Assembly: GCA_035041965.1 (NCBI GenBank)
Contig: JAPYMA010000832.1
Span: 37,398-101,397 of the forward strand
Source of the DNA: Anisakis pegreffii
Taxonomy: Eukaryota > Nematoda > Chromadorea > Rhabditida > Anisakidae
Direction of reading: 5' to 3'
Length of the DNA: 64,000 bases
The translations under genes were made by a program, and so were the position numbers. This document shows, piece by piece, positions 52,501 through 62,929 of this stretch (position 1 is the stretch's first letter; each line of letters starts with the position of its first letter). A model generated the notes under the pieces. It worked only from the letters and a program-made list of their open reading frames with translations, was not told the origin of the DNA and searched no databases.

Positions 52501-53342
52501 TGTGATTAGTTCTGGATGAATTTTTAAATGCTAACACATTTGAGAGATGATCACTTAGCTGTAAAATATGTTCTATTCATAACGATTGAAAAAATGCTCA
52601 ATTTCGTGCACGTCAACTAAACTTAATCTGTTAAAACTGTTAACACCATATTGTTGGACAATTAATCGTCAACTGAACTGAACTGAACATTTGCATGAGT
52701 CTCATAACTGTATCAATTACTCAACGCAACTAAAACTAAAAGTAGCTAGTGCTAAAATATAGCATGACATAAGAACCCCAAGGAGACATGTGTGCTTAAA
52801 TTAGAGATTAAAGTTGCGTGATGACGTTCTAAATGTATGCAGCAGCAGCAGTATTCATATGCTATTGGTCGTTTTCGAATGCGATCTGAATAAACCATCT
52901 TCGTGCAAGAAGACTACCGCTCAAGAATCATCAAGTCCTCCTATATCACGCTCTTGTTCGTGTATCATCTATCTATTTAACACATCTGAACAACCCCAAA
53001 AAACAATTTTCACATTGAACATTACACACGAAAACATTATTCTTACAGATACAAGCGCGCAGTCCGGACGGGCCAATGCTAATTGTCCGCTGCTAGTGCT
53101 GCTACTGCTGCTGCTGCTGCTGCAGTATTGTTGTCTTCTTCATTTATTCCACTTTTCGTGTTTCATTTTCAATTTCTCCATGACTATAGCCAGTGAGCAG
53201 GTAAGCTTTTCATATGACTCAGACTGATATTCACTTGTCGAATGTAACTTTTAGATTGGAGCTAAATCATTTCGTTTCAACTGAATTGAGAACGATAGAT
53301 ATACCTTTTGAAGTTGCGCTGTCGTCGTTTACTGGCGTACAT
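37583..53342 (-). CDS. ahr-1: Aryl hydrocarbon receptor (bHLH-PAS), AHR-1 orthologue
   Basis: AHR is a bHLH-PAS transcription factor that pairs with ARNT (AHA-1 in worms) and binds GCGTG-type sites; the C. elegans protein sets neuron fates and does not bind dioxin. Exons: 53305-53342, 47716-47838, 47258-47322, 43752-43930, 43268-43357, 42774-42903, 42049-42122, 41845-41963, 41475-41579, 40985-41082, 40489-40633, 40033-40166, 39703-39847, 39339-39591, 38608-38889, 38089-38269, 37583-37731. All phases agree: 769 residues. The bHLH is at about 25-75 (NPSKRHRERLNGELETVAAL, LDKLSVLRLAVSYLQLKAHF), PAS-A from about 136 (GGFILILNENGEIYYASEN), PAS-B at about 240-390 (MFYKNGKPESIGLTHRLL). It matches remembered C. 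elegans AHR-1 from MYASKRRQRNFKR to LLSFDDSLLQSPRNLQST. Gln-, His- and Ala-rich insertions lengthen the C-terminal activation region. Confidence 0.96.
42288..42340. repeat. Short tandem duplication in an ahr-1 intron
   Basis: TAACAGGGTTTTCATTC occurs twice, about 22 bp apart. A related GGTTTTCATTC lies just upstream near 42250. Non-coding. Confidence 0.75.
43120..43442. repeat. Direct repeat of about 50 bp flanking ahr-1 exon 5
   Basis: TCTGTGAGA(C/T)GAATAGAGCCG, then AAAAAGCAGGTAAAA, occurs at about 43122-43171 and again at about 43389-43436, one copy in each intron beside the 90-bp exon 43268-43357. Copies differ at only a few positions. Confidence 0.75.
44100..47257. other. Large ahr-1 intron (part of 43931-47257)
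   Basis: Intronic AT-rich DNA. A plus-strand frame at 46399-46710 begins without ATG and has a Cys-containing segment (YCQGRTDKKSCRECF); no splice or family support. I see no RNA gene. Confidence 0.5.
49904..49942. repeat. 19-bp tandem duplication
   Basis: ATTTTAACGTGTTCAA is present twice in direct succession inside an otherwise 97-codon plus-strand frame within ahr-1 intron 1. The duplication breaks up that frame's protein-like sequence and argues against function. Confidence 0.8.
51565..51587. repeat. (TCTA)n microsatellite
   Basis: About five TCTA units in ahr-1 intron 1, plus strand. Confidence 0.85.
53106..53123. repeat. (CTG)n microsatellite
   Basis: Six CTG units in ahr-1 intron 1, 0.2 kb from the first coding exon. 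Gives a Leu run in a spurious plus-strand frame. Confidence 0.85.
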
Positions 53343-55241
53343 TATGCGTTTTATAGTGGTATTGTTGCTGGTTGCCGTGTTCAAATCACTGAAAGTGTAA
53401 CGAGTGAACGCTGAATCGTTATGAAACTGACTGGATAAATACCATGCTGGAATGGTCTCTCGTGCTGAAATAGCCAACATTCAACGTGATCTGTAAAATT
53501 GTTCAGTTTCGCAAAAATCATCAATTATTATCATGCGAACATCTTTAACAAATCCATCAACCTAATCATTATTTAACTTTAAGCATTTAAGCACTTTGTG
53601 ATCACCAATCAAATCACTGAAGCAGCAGCTAGAATTTTTTTGTGAACTCGAAGTGCTGTAGAAATGAGGCGTACAGATTCTGTCAACAAGGGGCAAGCAA
53701 ACCTTACTGCGTGGAAAAAGTTGCAATATATTGATAGTTAGCTATGTGAAACTGGCAAAGAACTTCGAAATTCGATTAAGCTTAATGCGCATACTTCCAA
53801 ATCTATCATACTGTATGAAGTTCCAAAATTAAGAGCGCTTTTCAGACTCTTCACGCAATTACACACATGGATAACTCAGTGAATCCGTTTATTAGTATTT
53901 CTACTAGATAGGTATATAGGACTACTAATGGCAGAATTAATTAAAGGTATCAGTGATTATCTCTGTCATATTAAACAATTCAGAAAGGGACCACTGAGTT
54001 CCACCGAATGAGTCGATATATCAATACGCAAATACTTAAGCATATAACATCGCGTGCCAGATAGCCTGATGGGTCGATACTCTTAATACTACTACTACTA
54101 CTACTACTACTACTGTTACAAGTAATTACATAATGACCTTATAAATATCATTACTATTTTACTATTACCACTTCTATTACAGCATTTAAATGTAGTAATA
54201 CCATAATTCTTATGGAATCGATGCATGAAACGAAACGATACTTGTGATAACCACGCACACCTTATTATTCTTTTCTTCAAATTCCAGTCGAATCGCCGCT
54301 CTCAGTTATTTAATCGCCCACTTCGTCACCAACAATCGCGCACTCTCGACTTGATACTCTCGAAGTTTGCTCACAATCAGTGCAGCTTTTCAATCATGCC
54401 CAATCGATATCGTATTAGACCAATGACTGCTTGATTACTGTAGCGATCTTGAAACATTAACTGTCTCCTGTATGCATGCAATTACTGCCGTGCATCATGA
54501 ACATATCGTGAAAAGTAAAACTGATAAAAGCTATTGATCAATATTCAACAGCAATGGTGAGACAGACACGAACACAATATATTGAAATGTGAAATAATTT
54601 TAATAAGATTAAGATGTTTGACGTCACAAACAACAACTCTAAAACCGAACCACCAAATAAATTCCACTTTCATTCTCGAGTTCTCGCAACACCCCAACAA
54701 ATGTCATGTTTCATTGATGGGCGTGGCGGTGCCGCGTTCTGTCTATCGTGATCCTTCTCCGTCCGTCCTTCACAACGCGCACCATCAGCAGCATCTCACC
54801 TTCCTTTCATTCATCATGCATTCTCAAGCAATTCGTTTTCGCCATAATATTCATTCCCCTCGTTTGCTCAGTCAGTATCCTTAGCGATCAGACAGATAGA
54901 TAGATTTGTTCAATATTCACTACTGGATATTGAATAAATGTGCTGTAACTAACGCACTGATACGCTTTTGCACAGTGTTCTTCAGCCTCTTGGATATCCA
55001 TTCGCTGAATACTTCATCCATCATCCATCTGTTGAAAATCTTTAGCAGTTATGGTGTTGCCGACAGGCGGAGCCACACTCGCTGCAGCACGCATTTGATT
55101 GGTCCGAACGGCTGGTCGATTTTACGCTTTGCACACACATGTTTACGCGCCTCACTTCACTCCAATTCGCCAGCTCTATCGATCAGCTCTTCTTTCACTT
55201 ACCGTATCTTGTGCAACTGAACGGCATTAGTTCGATACGCT
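53343..55241 (-). promoter_or_regulatory. Probable ahr-1 upstream region
   Basis: The 2 kb upstream of the ahr-1 ATG includes a GC-richer block at about 54700-55260 with CpGs and, on the minus strand, a CCAAT box (complement of ATTGG at 55098-55102). This contrasts with the AT-rich surroundings and could be the promoter or a 5' UTR exon. A (TAC)n microsatellite lies at 54087-54113. No TATA box or start site can be fixed. Confidence 0.3.
54087..54113. repeat. (TAC)n microsatellite
   Basis: About nine TAC/ACT units upstream of ahr-1. Confidence 0.9.
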
Positions 55242-55274
55242 TTGCTCTTTTAACGTGTCGCGTTAAAAGAGCAA
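55242..55274. repeat. Perfect hairpin, 14-bp stem and 5-nt loop
   Basis: TTGCTCTTTTAACG, loop TGTCG, then CGTTAAAAGAGCAA. The stem is perfect over 14 bp, well beyond what is common by chance with so short a loop. It lies at the upstream edge of the GC-richer block before ahr-1. Confidence 0.7.
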
Positions 55275-55279
55275 TGGAT

Positions 55280-57227
55280 AATCATCGATTGCAAGGAAAT
55301 GTTTTAAAGAAGATATTATTCAATGTGACAATTTCAAATCACTGCAGCTGAACGGTAGTCAAATTTGTGTTCACTTTGAGAGGTGAATGAAAATTTGCAT
55401 TATTTTCCTTAAAAATTTGCTCTAATTACGTTTTCTCTCAAGATCAGCAGCAGATCTTCGCTTCTATTATAGCATGTCAGTGGATCACATTTCATATTGC
55501 TTCTTTTTGACCTTCGCAATTAATCCAAGCTTGCTTCTCCTAACTCAGCAAAAAACTTTTTGCTTTCAATGTCAGTTGTGCCCTAGTTTATATCCACACA
55601 GACTTTTCCGTGCAAACTGTTTATCCAGATTGAACAAAATTTGTTTTGAATTGATAGCTTCCAAAAGCTCATTCGTGAGAAATCTCTGATCTGAATGAAC
55701 ATCGAGCACGAAGAAGTCGGCTTTTTTTCCAACATGAGAAATTTTATCATGAAAATCAAAAAAAAAAGTCGCAAGGCTCTTTCCACTAGAACCTTTATCA
55801 TCAATTGCGTGCAAGGTAATTTGAGTTTTTATCCAGAGAACGCTGCTGTTTGCTGTGTGATATTGACTGCTCATAATATTGTTCGCACCATTCCAATGCT
55901 AATTAAACGGATGATAAGCGAATACCGATACTGAAACACGACAACGAAACACACATAAGGCGAACATCCATTCACACGTCGAAAGCGTAATCGAACAATA
56001 CAAAAAATCGCAAATACAACAAAATAATGCACTATCAGATGTGTCAAATGATCAAAAAAAGCTTCACACGTCTATGAATATCTATATGGTGTTGATATTC
56101 GTCCACTTCATTTTGCACTCATGTGTGTACAACTGAACATCCATGAAATATATGTGACGTAGATGTAATCCTCCACAAAACATCCATTTAGAAATGACTT
56201 TATCACTATCAATGTGTCTTCAAATGAATATCAACTGCTATTGAACAGTATCTTCCGAACTGATCAATATCCGTATCATTTTCCAGACAGCAAAACCTCA
56301 ATATTCCCATTCAACTGATTCGATGCAAATAGAACGAAATCTTTCGAAGCACTGCAGTCAGAGGCATTATTTCAATGATAATTCATTACGATAAAAAATC
56401 CATCAGCACTGAATCATTTTTGCCCCATAAAATGTTCACAGTTCACTCAATAAATCAATTTGTTGAAACAAGATCTCACCTAAATTTCTTACTCATATCA
56501 CAACATTCATGAACGCACTTAAATTTTCATCATCAACATCTAAATCCTCGCCAAATATTCTATACATGTTGTGCATTCTCGTTAAGTATTCTAGAGGCGT
56601 TGGTTCTTGAAGGAATAATCTGGGGTGATCATAACCACATATTAGCGACAAGTATATTTCCATTAGTAATGCACCACCACCTAAATTTATTCATTCCTAT
56701 TCTGCAAAACGCTCGATCACCTCAAATAGTTTGCTCGATAAATATTCGTCAAAAATCATTGAATTTCAGATGAATCGTAACAAAAACTAACGCTGTTCAA
56801 ATTATCAATAAATCTCAAATTATCGTGATAACAAGTCAGGGAGGCTATCATCCCAACTAATATAATGATCACAAAGCCGAATATTGCAAGAAGACCGTGC
56901 TCCTCTCAGCAGGCCTTATATTAGACGAGATTCTAAAGGTGAGACCGTACGAATTCTCATCCATAACCGCAATTCTATGAAATACTTCCACAGGAAACTG
57001 CCAGTCATTGTGGAACATAGAACAAAGACATCAATAACCTTATCAACGATAACAATGGATATAATTCACGGACATACTAGCTGATCAAACCAATACAATC
57101 AATGCATACAATCTAATGAATTGCGAATTAGTAATCATAATCAAATACATAAAAAATCAATGTGACATATACAAACAAATAAGGGTGACACATACAACTA
57201 GATTCAATTCTTCATTTTGTTACTTTT
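55280..57227. other. Intergenic DNA, no gene seen
   Basis: Frames here (for example 55474-55689 and 55695-55934 on plus, 55572-55874 on minus) overlap each other on opposite strands and show no domain or splice support. Nothing else recognisable. Confidence 0.45.
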
Positions 57228-57378
57228 CTTCAATTTATTTTTTATTTTATTATTTTTTATTGCTATCTTTATTGATCTTTTATTTTTTATTTTTATTTTT
57301 TATTTTATTTTTTTATTTTTTTCATTTTTTTATTGTTTGGTATTTTTTTTATTTTTCATTTATTTTCACATTTAACTT
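57228..57378. repeat. T-rich low-complexity tract
   Basis: About 150 bp of TTTTATTTT-type sequence on the plus strand. It creates a 140-codon Phe/Tyr/Leu-rich frame (57116-57538) that I regard as spurious. Confidence 0.9.
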
Positions 57379-57539
57379 TTTTGAAAAAATTGCTCGAGTA
57401 GATGCATCGTTCTGTTCGTGGAATAGCGTTCGCTCGTGTGCAGATTTCACAGTATGGAGTGAGAGTTGTGAATTGTGGCACATATATGACTGGGGTAGAG
57501 CACTTTATCCAGTGAATCTTGTTCGAATGCAATCGTAAT

Positions 57540-58400
57540 CCATTGAAAATCCAAAATTAGTGATTGCTATCATTGGTATCACTATTGCCAATAGTCATAG
57601 CACCAGTGGGAAGCTGATATCTGCTTTGGTGCTGCGCTTCTTGGGGGCCAATGGGGTTTACGGGATGCTTGAATGGCTGGTAATGCACACTGGTTCATCA
57701 AGCTAGCAGTATAGATGTTAGTGTCGGGAAGGAAAAGCTGATGGAATTGACAATGATAAGGTTACAATCCCGACTTCATTGGGTTTGCTTTGGGCCATAG
57801 CTGCGATAAGATGGAATTTTTACGAGTGGATCGACTGCTTTCAAAATGGCTGCAAACCAGATAGGCAGCAAACCCTATTTTGGGGTTCAGAACATAACAT
57901 AATGGCTCCATTCTCTTTTGCGATCAGTGGAATATTGCAGATGTTGATGGTAACCAGCACGATTAGCACGATTGGTGCTGGAATCATGTTCATCTTACTT
58001 GATATGAAATGATTCTGGTTGCAGGGATGGGAAACTGATCGTGATAATGTGACGAGTTTGTTCGGATGTCGCTGAGCGATCGCATCAGGACTTTCATAGG
58101 TGTAGAAAGGAGCTCTCTGGATTGTTTTCCGATTCATCATCGCTAAAGGAATCAGGAGTGATTGATCTCTGCGGTGTAATATTCAGGTGAAGGATGGAGT
58201 ATTTTCATGGAAATATTGTTCCATTTACTGTCCAAGAATCATTGATGAATAAATTGCTGCGAAACGCCAGTCCTGGTTGTGATATTATTGACGACGTTAA
58301 ACTGCTGTCGATATTGATATTTACATATCATTTCATAGTTAATGACGGAAGCATTTTACACATTTATACGTTGCAGGATAGGGCAACAAAAAACACATGA
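57540..58400. other. GC-richer island with coding-like frames, unresolved
   Basis: The minus strand has a frame reading MMNRKTIQRAPFYTYESPDA and ending at a good donor (ATATCAA|gtaaga) at about 58003. An overlapping frame upstream reads ITPDSFSDDESENNPESS. Another open minus-strand block lies at 57570-57710 (MNQCALPAIQASRKPHWPPR). They do not join in phase, so I cannot build a gene. A plus-strand ATG frame covers 58194-58400. Could be the 3' part of an unknown gene or a remnant. Confidence 0.25.
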
Positions 58401-58403
58401 AAA

Positions 58404-58518
58404 AGGCTCGTAACCATCCCACAGGACAACTTCAAGAAGCTACTCGCAGTTTCGCTTGTCAACAAATGCTTTGGAATGATGCATGTCAGTAGTTGCTCTT
58501 GCACCAGGTTACGAGCCT
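58404..58518. mobile_element. 115-bp fold-back element with 12-bp perfect termini
   Basis: AGGCTCGTAACC at the left end and GGTTACGAGCCT at the right end are perfect inverted repeats. Inside, CAAGAAGCTACT pairs imperfectly with AGTAGTTGCTCTTG, so most of the element folds into one long hairpin. No target-site duplication is clear. A miniature fold-back transposon or a long hairpin RNA precursor would fit. Confidence 0.5.
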
Positions 58519-58519
58519 A

Positions 58520-61500
58520 ATTCCTAAGAACACCTCTATAAAATACTCATCTGTACATGAAAAAAACAACTGAACCATGTTGAAATTACACAATTTATCG
58601 CTCAAAACTTGATTGATGTTAAAACAATTGGTCGTTCGATAAGCATGAACATCACATGATATTACAAGAAAAATATATTAGCAGAAAATTCATCAGTTGT
58701 TGTAAACAACATGAGATTATCACCGGTCAAACGAAACTTCAGAAAAGACCATAAAAATGAGACAATTTCTCAGAAACAGTTCCAAGCTAATTGTTTTCAT
58801 GAAATGATGCTATACTATTTTCATTTTAATGTATTAACAACGAACATAACAATGGTCATATAAACAATCACAACAATCCAAAGGCAGAAGATAGCTTGAA
58901 GTTTCATCGACTTCAAACTATCTTATGCTTCCAACTGAATGTTCTCTTATCGAACACTTATCAACATGTTATGGATGCACCTTGTCATTTCATTCGATTT
59001 CATATCGAAAATATGCATTCTCATAGAGCATTCCAAACTTATCATTAAGAACTTCGATCTGTTTTTGTAGCTCGTGCATGAACCATCAAACATCACCAGA
59101 TATAAACATTTCAACGTAACTGTAATTTCATCTAACACACAACAGTGCATGATATAACAACAATTACACATGAACTAATTGAATTGAGAGATCGATTAAG
59201 CTGCAATCGAATCATTCTCAAGAGTGTGTTAAGAATGACTGGCAGTAATCATTTGAATGAATCGTTTTTAAGTTAATCATGAACTCAGTAGTGTTATATA
59301 TCATAGAGGATAAGTCATACAGTCTGTATGAGGAGTTCTATCGTCTATAATGCATAGATTAGGAAATTTATTAGTTTATTCAAGCATTATCTCTTTAATG
59401 GAATGTACTAATTGTAAGCACAAATGCTTAATTCATTTGATTTGTTCAATTCTTGCATATCGGCTTTGTGAATCAACCGGATGACTGAAAATTGTGGACG
59501 CTATGATTCTATCTGCCGAATCTGCATCTCATAACAGTTACCTTGTTTCAGAAACATAATAATTCTGAAGAGAGTGTTTTCGTTTGTGTGCAGAAACGTT
59601 TATGTGGTGATGATGCATTATCAAATGGATGCGTAAAGTAAAACAAATATCTTTCATGCCTAACACTTCATATCACGGATCGTTAACATCATTTCATGCA
59701 TTTTCGAAAACGATCCAATAGCTGAGAACTTTTATCACGGAGCTGAAAGGAACTTAGCAAAGCATTCATCCAAGCCTCCTGAACAAAACTCGAAAAATTT
59801 CGTTCTATTCAAACCAGAAAAAGTATCCAACAGGATTTCATCCCGCTCATGACAATATTCATTGGGAACGCTTCATTACTCTCATAAGATGAACCATGTA
59901 AACCTTCTAATCCCACTTGAGGATGTTTTTGCAAAGCACCGATGCACTGGGATTATGTATTCATGAATCACGTCTATGAGCCACAAATATTTCATGGATG
60001 TAGAACACTCACAAATGCACATGAATTCGCCATTGCATTGAGCAATCGCAATTGAGAACGCTCAGTAATGCTGGCAACTGGTAACGATCAACACATTCAT
60101 ATAAACCTATTGTCATTAACACTGCCAGTATTGCTATTACAGTCATTAGCAAATTACATGATATCTTAATCACCTATCGTTGCTTTTATTTTGCTAACAC
60201 TAATCTCTGCAATCATTTTGTTGAGATTTCCCATCAAAAGCCAGACACCATTCGTTAACTCCTACGTCTCAAACAAGAATGGCTTGCGCAGTTCAGCACC
60301 TTAGCACTATCAAAGTGCTGATTTCGGAATCGAATCCATATTATCAATAACTAGTTCAGTTTCACCATCAACGACTGATATCATAAATTCTAACACATAA
60401 CAACACTATCACCAGATAATTTGTACGATCTTATGAAGCACCCATTCGGCATAGAATCGAAACAAATAGAATTTACGGGAAGAATTCAGGTATCAATGAG
60501 AAGTCTTTGCAACCGGAAAGCTGGCAAATTGCACTGCTTCAAGATTTGCAAACAGGTCGATAGGAGAAAGCAGGTGAAACTATCGGAATTCAACTAAAAT
60601 TCTCTCGGAATGCAAACTTCACATCATTGCACGCACAAACTCACTGGTAAGTAGAGCAGAGTGTTGATGAAGAACAACCGCACACAAGAGTGACGACATT
60701 AAACCATAACTGATAAGTGGTGATGACAACTGTTGTGCATATGCATGCCTATCGAAAAGCAGTAAACATGCATGCATGTGCTACACTATTGCACCTGTCA
60801 AAGAGAGTGATCAAATTTTGGGCATCACAAAACTGATTTTATTCTCGCTACCGTCTAGCGATGCATCAAAGAATTCCTATCGAGAGTTCAACAAACTAAC
60901 AGCGTCGTTTACAGCTTTCATAGAAGACTGAAAAGTGTAGACGAATCGCCGAGTTCACATTTAAGAACAGATACTCTACTTATTAGACAGTTCATGATAT
61001 TACTCAGAGTATTTTTGTTCACTTATCTCCCAGCAATTCACAGTAGTTTCTGAAATGCCATTAGATCTGTAAAGATTAAGCCTGTTTCCGAAATACTCCT
61101 TACTCAATGCATTGCATTTCAAATTTGATCTACAGCGCACCGTTCCTATTTCAGTCCCCGGCATTTTGGGACCATCAATAACATTCAACCAGAACGCATC
61201 ACCACCGAATCAACATTGTCCGCAGGACTGCCCTGAACCATGATTCTTCCCAGGATTGCCCTGAACCTCGATCATCATCATTTCTTCAATCCATCAGATT
61301 CTGGAGGCTCACTAGCTCCAGGAAACTATAAGTATTGCCAAGCGATCTTGCTAGTCTTAAGAGAATTTGTGGACATTATGGAGGTACCTAACTCGCTCGC
61401 AAGCGCTCATTTCAACGCACGTTATCGCTTTTGATCATTGTGCAGATCGCATTCTCAATGATAGGATTAGTATTTATGTTTAAGGCTTGACCAATAACAT

Positions 61501-61950
61501 GGTGGTTGCTTCACACTGCTGGATTCACCACATCTCTCTTTGATGGGAAGAGCGAAGAATACAGCTACTTTGAAAGTGGTATCCACGATAGATAGCCTCA
61601 TAGTAATTAAATCGCTCAGCTGTATGGCATACGTATCTCATATGAGCTGTTGTATAAAGTGAAAAATGCAAAATCGCTGAACACCATACATAAGTTTCTA
61701 AAACTAGAGAATCTAGGAAATCCGATGGTGTGAAGAAATGTCCAAGAGGACACGGTTAGTTTGAAGATGATGACCCATATACTGCAACAATAATGTGCAA
61801 ATTGATCAGTAGTGATCCATTGCAATGAAACGAGCGCCTCCGAGCTACCTGACAATGAGATAGGTTCAGAAAATCAGCTGCAGCATCTCCTCAAGTAAGC
61901 AAAATAGCGCGCATGAATCGACCTATTATTAAATCCAAGTCATCTCCGGG
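58520..61950. other. Intergenic DNA, no gene seen
   Basis: Short frames only. A plus-strand basic segment near 60495-60598 (SLCNRKAGKLHCFKICKQ) follows a possible acceptor but has no partner exon. GGA(C/T)TGCCCTGAACC occurs twice at about 61223 and 61253. Confidence 0.45.
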
Positions 61951-61956
61951 TCTTCG

Positions 61957-62009
61957 ACTGTTCGCTTGTCAGCCGCTGTTAAATGCTTAGTGGTTGACTG
62001 GCGAACAGT
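61957..62009. ncRNA. Imperfect hairpin A, pre-miRNA-like
   Basis: Arms CTGTTCGCTTGTCAGCCGCT and AGTGGTTGACTGGCGAACAG pair with a few single mismatches around an 11-nt loop (GTTAAATGCTT). It is related in sequence and fold to the hairpin at 62865-62919. Whether it is transcribed or processed is unknown; it could instead be a short fold-back element. Confidence 0.35.
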
Positions 62010-62109
62010 GGTACCACATTTTGCGTTCAGAACACAAGAACGACTACAGCTATTGAGCTGATTTGCATTTCATTGCATTCAGTGCTTCATTCCAGCTCGA
62101 TTGATAGCA

Positions 62110-62440
62110 AATTTGTGATATCTTCAAAAAATGACTCCATCGGCCAAAAACCCTGAAATGACGATTTTTGCGGTTTTCTGGGTTCTGAAACGCAGATTTT
62201 TGTTGGCGAATTGGAGCACTTCTAGTCATATTCTTGTTCAGATGACCGAGATCACCTCAAAGCCGTTTGAAGCGTCTCAAAATGTTAATCCCGAGCTGAG
62301 ATATGACATATCGAAAATTCGGATTTTGAGATCGTAAGGGGTATAGTCAGGATTTTTGTGAAATTTTTGGCGGAAGAATTTTTTGCTCATTTTTCAATCA
62401 TTTCGTGGCCAGTCGATTCAGTTCAACGAGTGGATCATTA
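62110..62440. repeat. Repeat-like block, non-coding character
   Basis: Sequence with phrases such as CTGAAATGACGATTTTTGCGG and GAGCTGAGATATGACATATC differs in composition from its flanks and reads like a dispersed or satellite-type repeat monomer. The 68-codon frame in it has no homology. No second copy is in the window, so the call is tentative. Confidence 0.25.
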
Positions 62441-62513
62441 AAAGTACAAAATTATGACATTTCGAGAGACCTCAGGTGAGAAAAATGCTTTCAAAACAAC
62501 AGTCATGCTCAAT

Positions 62514-62570
62514 GGTGCAGTTGTTATATACAATCGTTCAACCGCACTAAGGTTCGCAGGTTCAACTCCG
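62514..62570 (+). repeat. tRNA-like A and B boxes (possible SINE head)
   Basis: TGGTGCAGTTG at 62514-62524 resembles an A box and GGTTCAACTCC at 62560-62570 a B box, 46 bp apart, the usual spacing of internal RNA polymerase III promoters. Flanking bases do not form a tRNA cloverleaf. It adjoins the repeat-like block at 62110-62440. Confidence 0.35.
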
Positions 62571-62864
62571 CGCAGCGTCAATGATTTTTGACACTTTTCG
62601 ATTGCATCTTTCCAAAAACTTTTCGAATCCGCAAAATTTTTGCCATTATTCAAACGAGCGATTTTTTTTGAACATCGGTCGGCTCTCGGAACGAATTAAT
62701 GTGATGTCGAACTTTATGATCCGGCGTAGTGTTTTCAGTTTCCATCAGGCAATTATGTCCTGAAATCTGATGTTGTGGGGGGTATTCTTGGATCGGGGTA
62801 TCCTGAAATTGTAAACGGCCCCGCGAATCCTCCTGAAATTAATTCCAGGCTCCTCTGAGTCATC

Positions 62865-62919
62865 GACTCTTTGCTTGTAAGCCTCTGTGAATCGATTAGC
62901 GGCTAACAAGTAAATAGTC
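62865..62919. ncRNA. Imperfect hairpin B, pre-miRNA-like
   Basis: Arms GACTCTTTGCTTGTAAGCCT and GCGGCTAACAAGTAAATAGT plus a final C pair with three mismatches and one G-U around an 11-nt loop (GTGAATCGATT). It shares CGACT, GCTTGT.AGCC and TTAG.GG with the hairpin at 61957-62009 in the same order. No evidence for expression is available from sequence. Confidence 0.35.
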
Positions 62920-62929
62920 AATCACTTGG

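Larger units (their letters stand above)
47839..53304. other. 5.5-kb first intron of ahr-1
   Basis: It separates the 38-nt first coding exon from the basic-region exon. It contains a 19-bp tandem duplication near 49907-49939, GAGTGATCAACTGA repeats at 50282-50340, a TCTA microsatellite (51565-51587) and CTG repeats (53106-53123). Plus-strand open frames of 97, 185 and 137 codons occur; the last two start without an ATG or run across the microsatellites, and none resembles a known protein. Confidence 0.6.

Noticed and set aside
52814..53227. 137-codon plus-strand frame with a Leu run
   Set aside because: No ATG at its start; the Leu run comes from a CTG microsatellite; it lies in ahr-1 intron 1.
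46316..55812. TNGCGTG words as possible AHR self-regulatory sites
   Set aside because: A 7-mer with one free position is expected about 30 times in 64 kb on both strands; the hits are not clustered at the promoter.
57116..57538. 140-codon Phe-rich frame resembling a membrane protein
   Set aside because: The hydrophobic part is a T-rich low-complexity tract.
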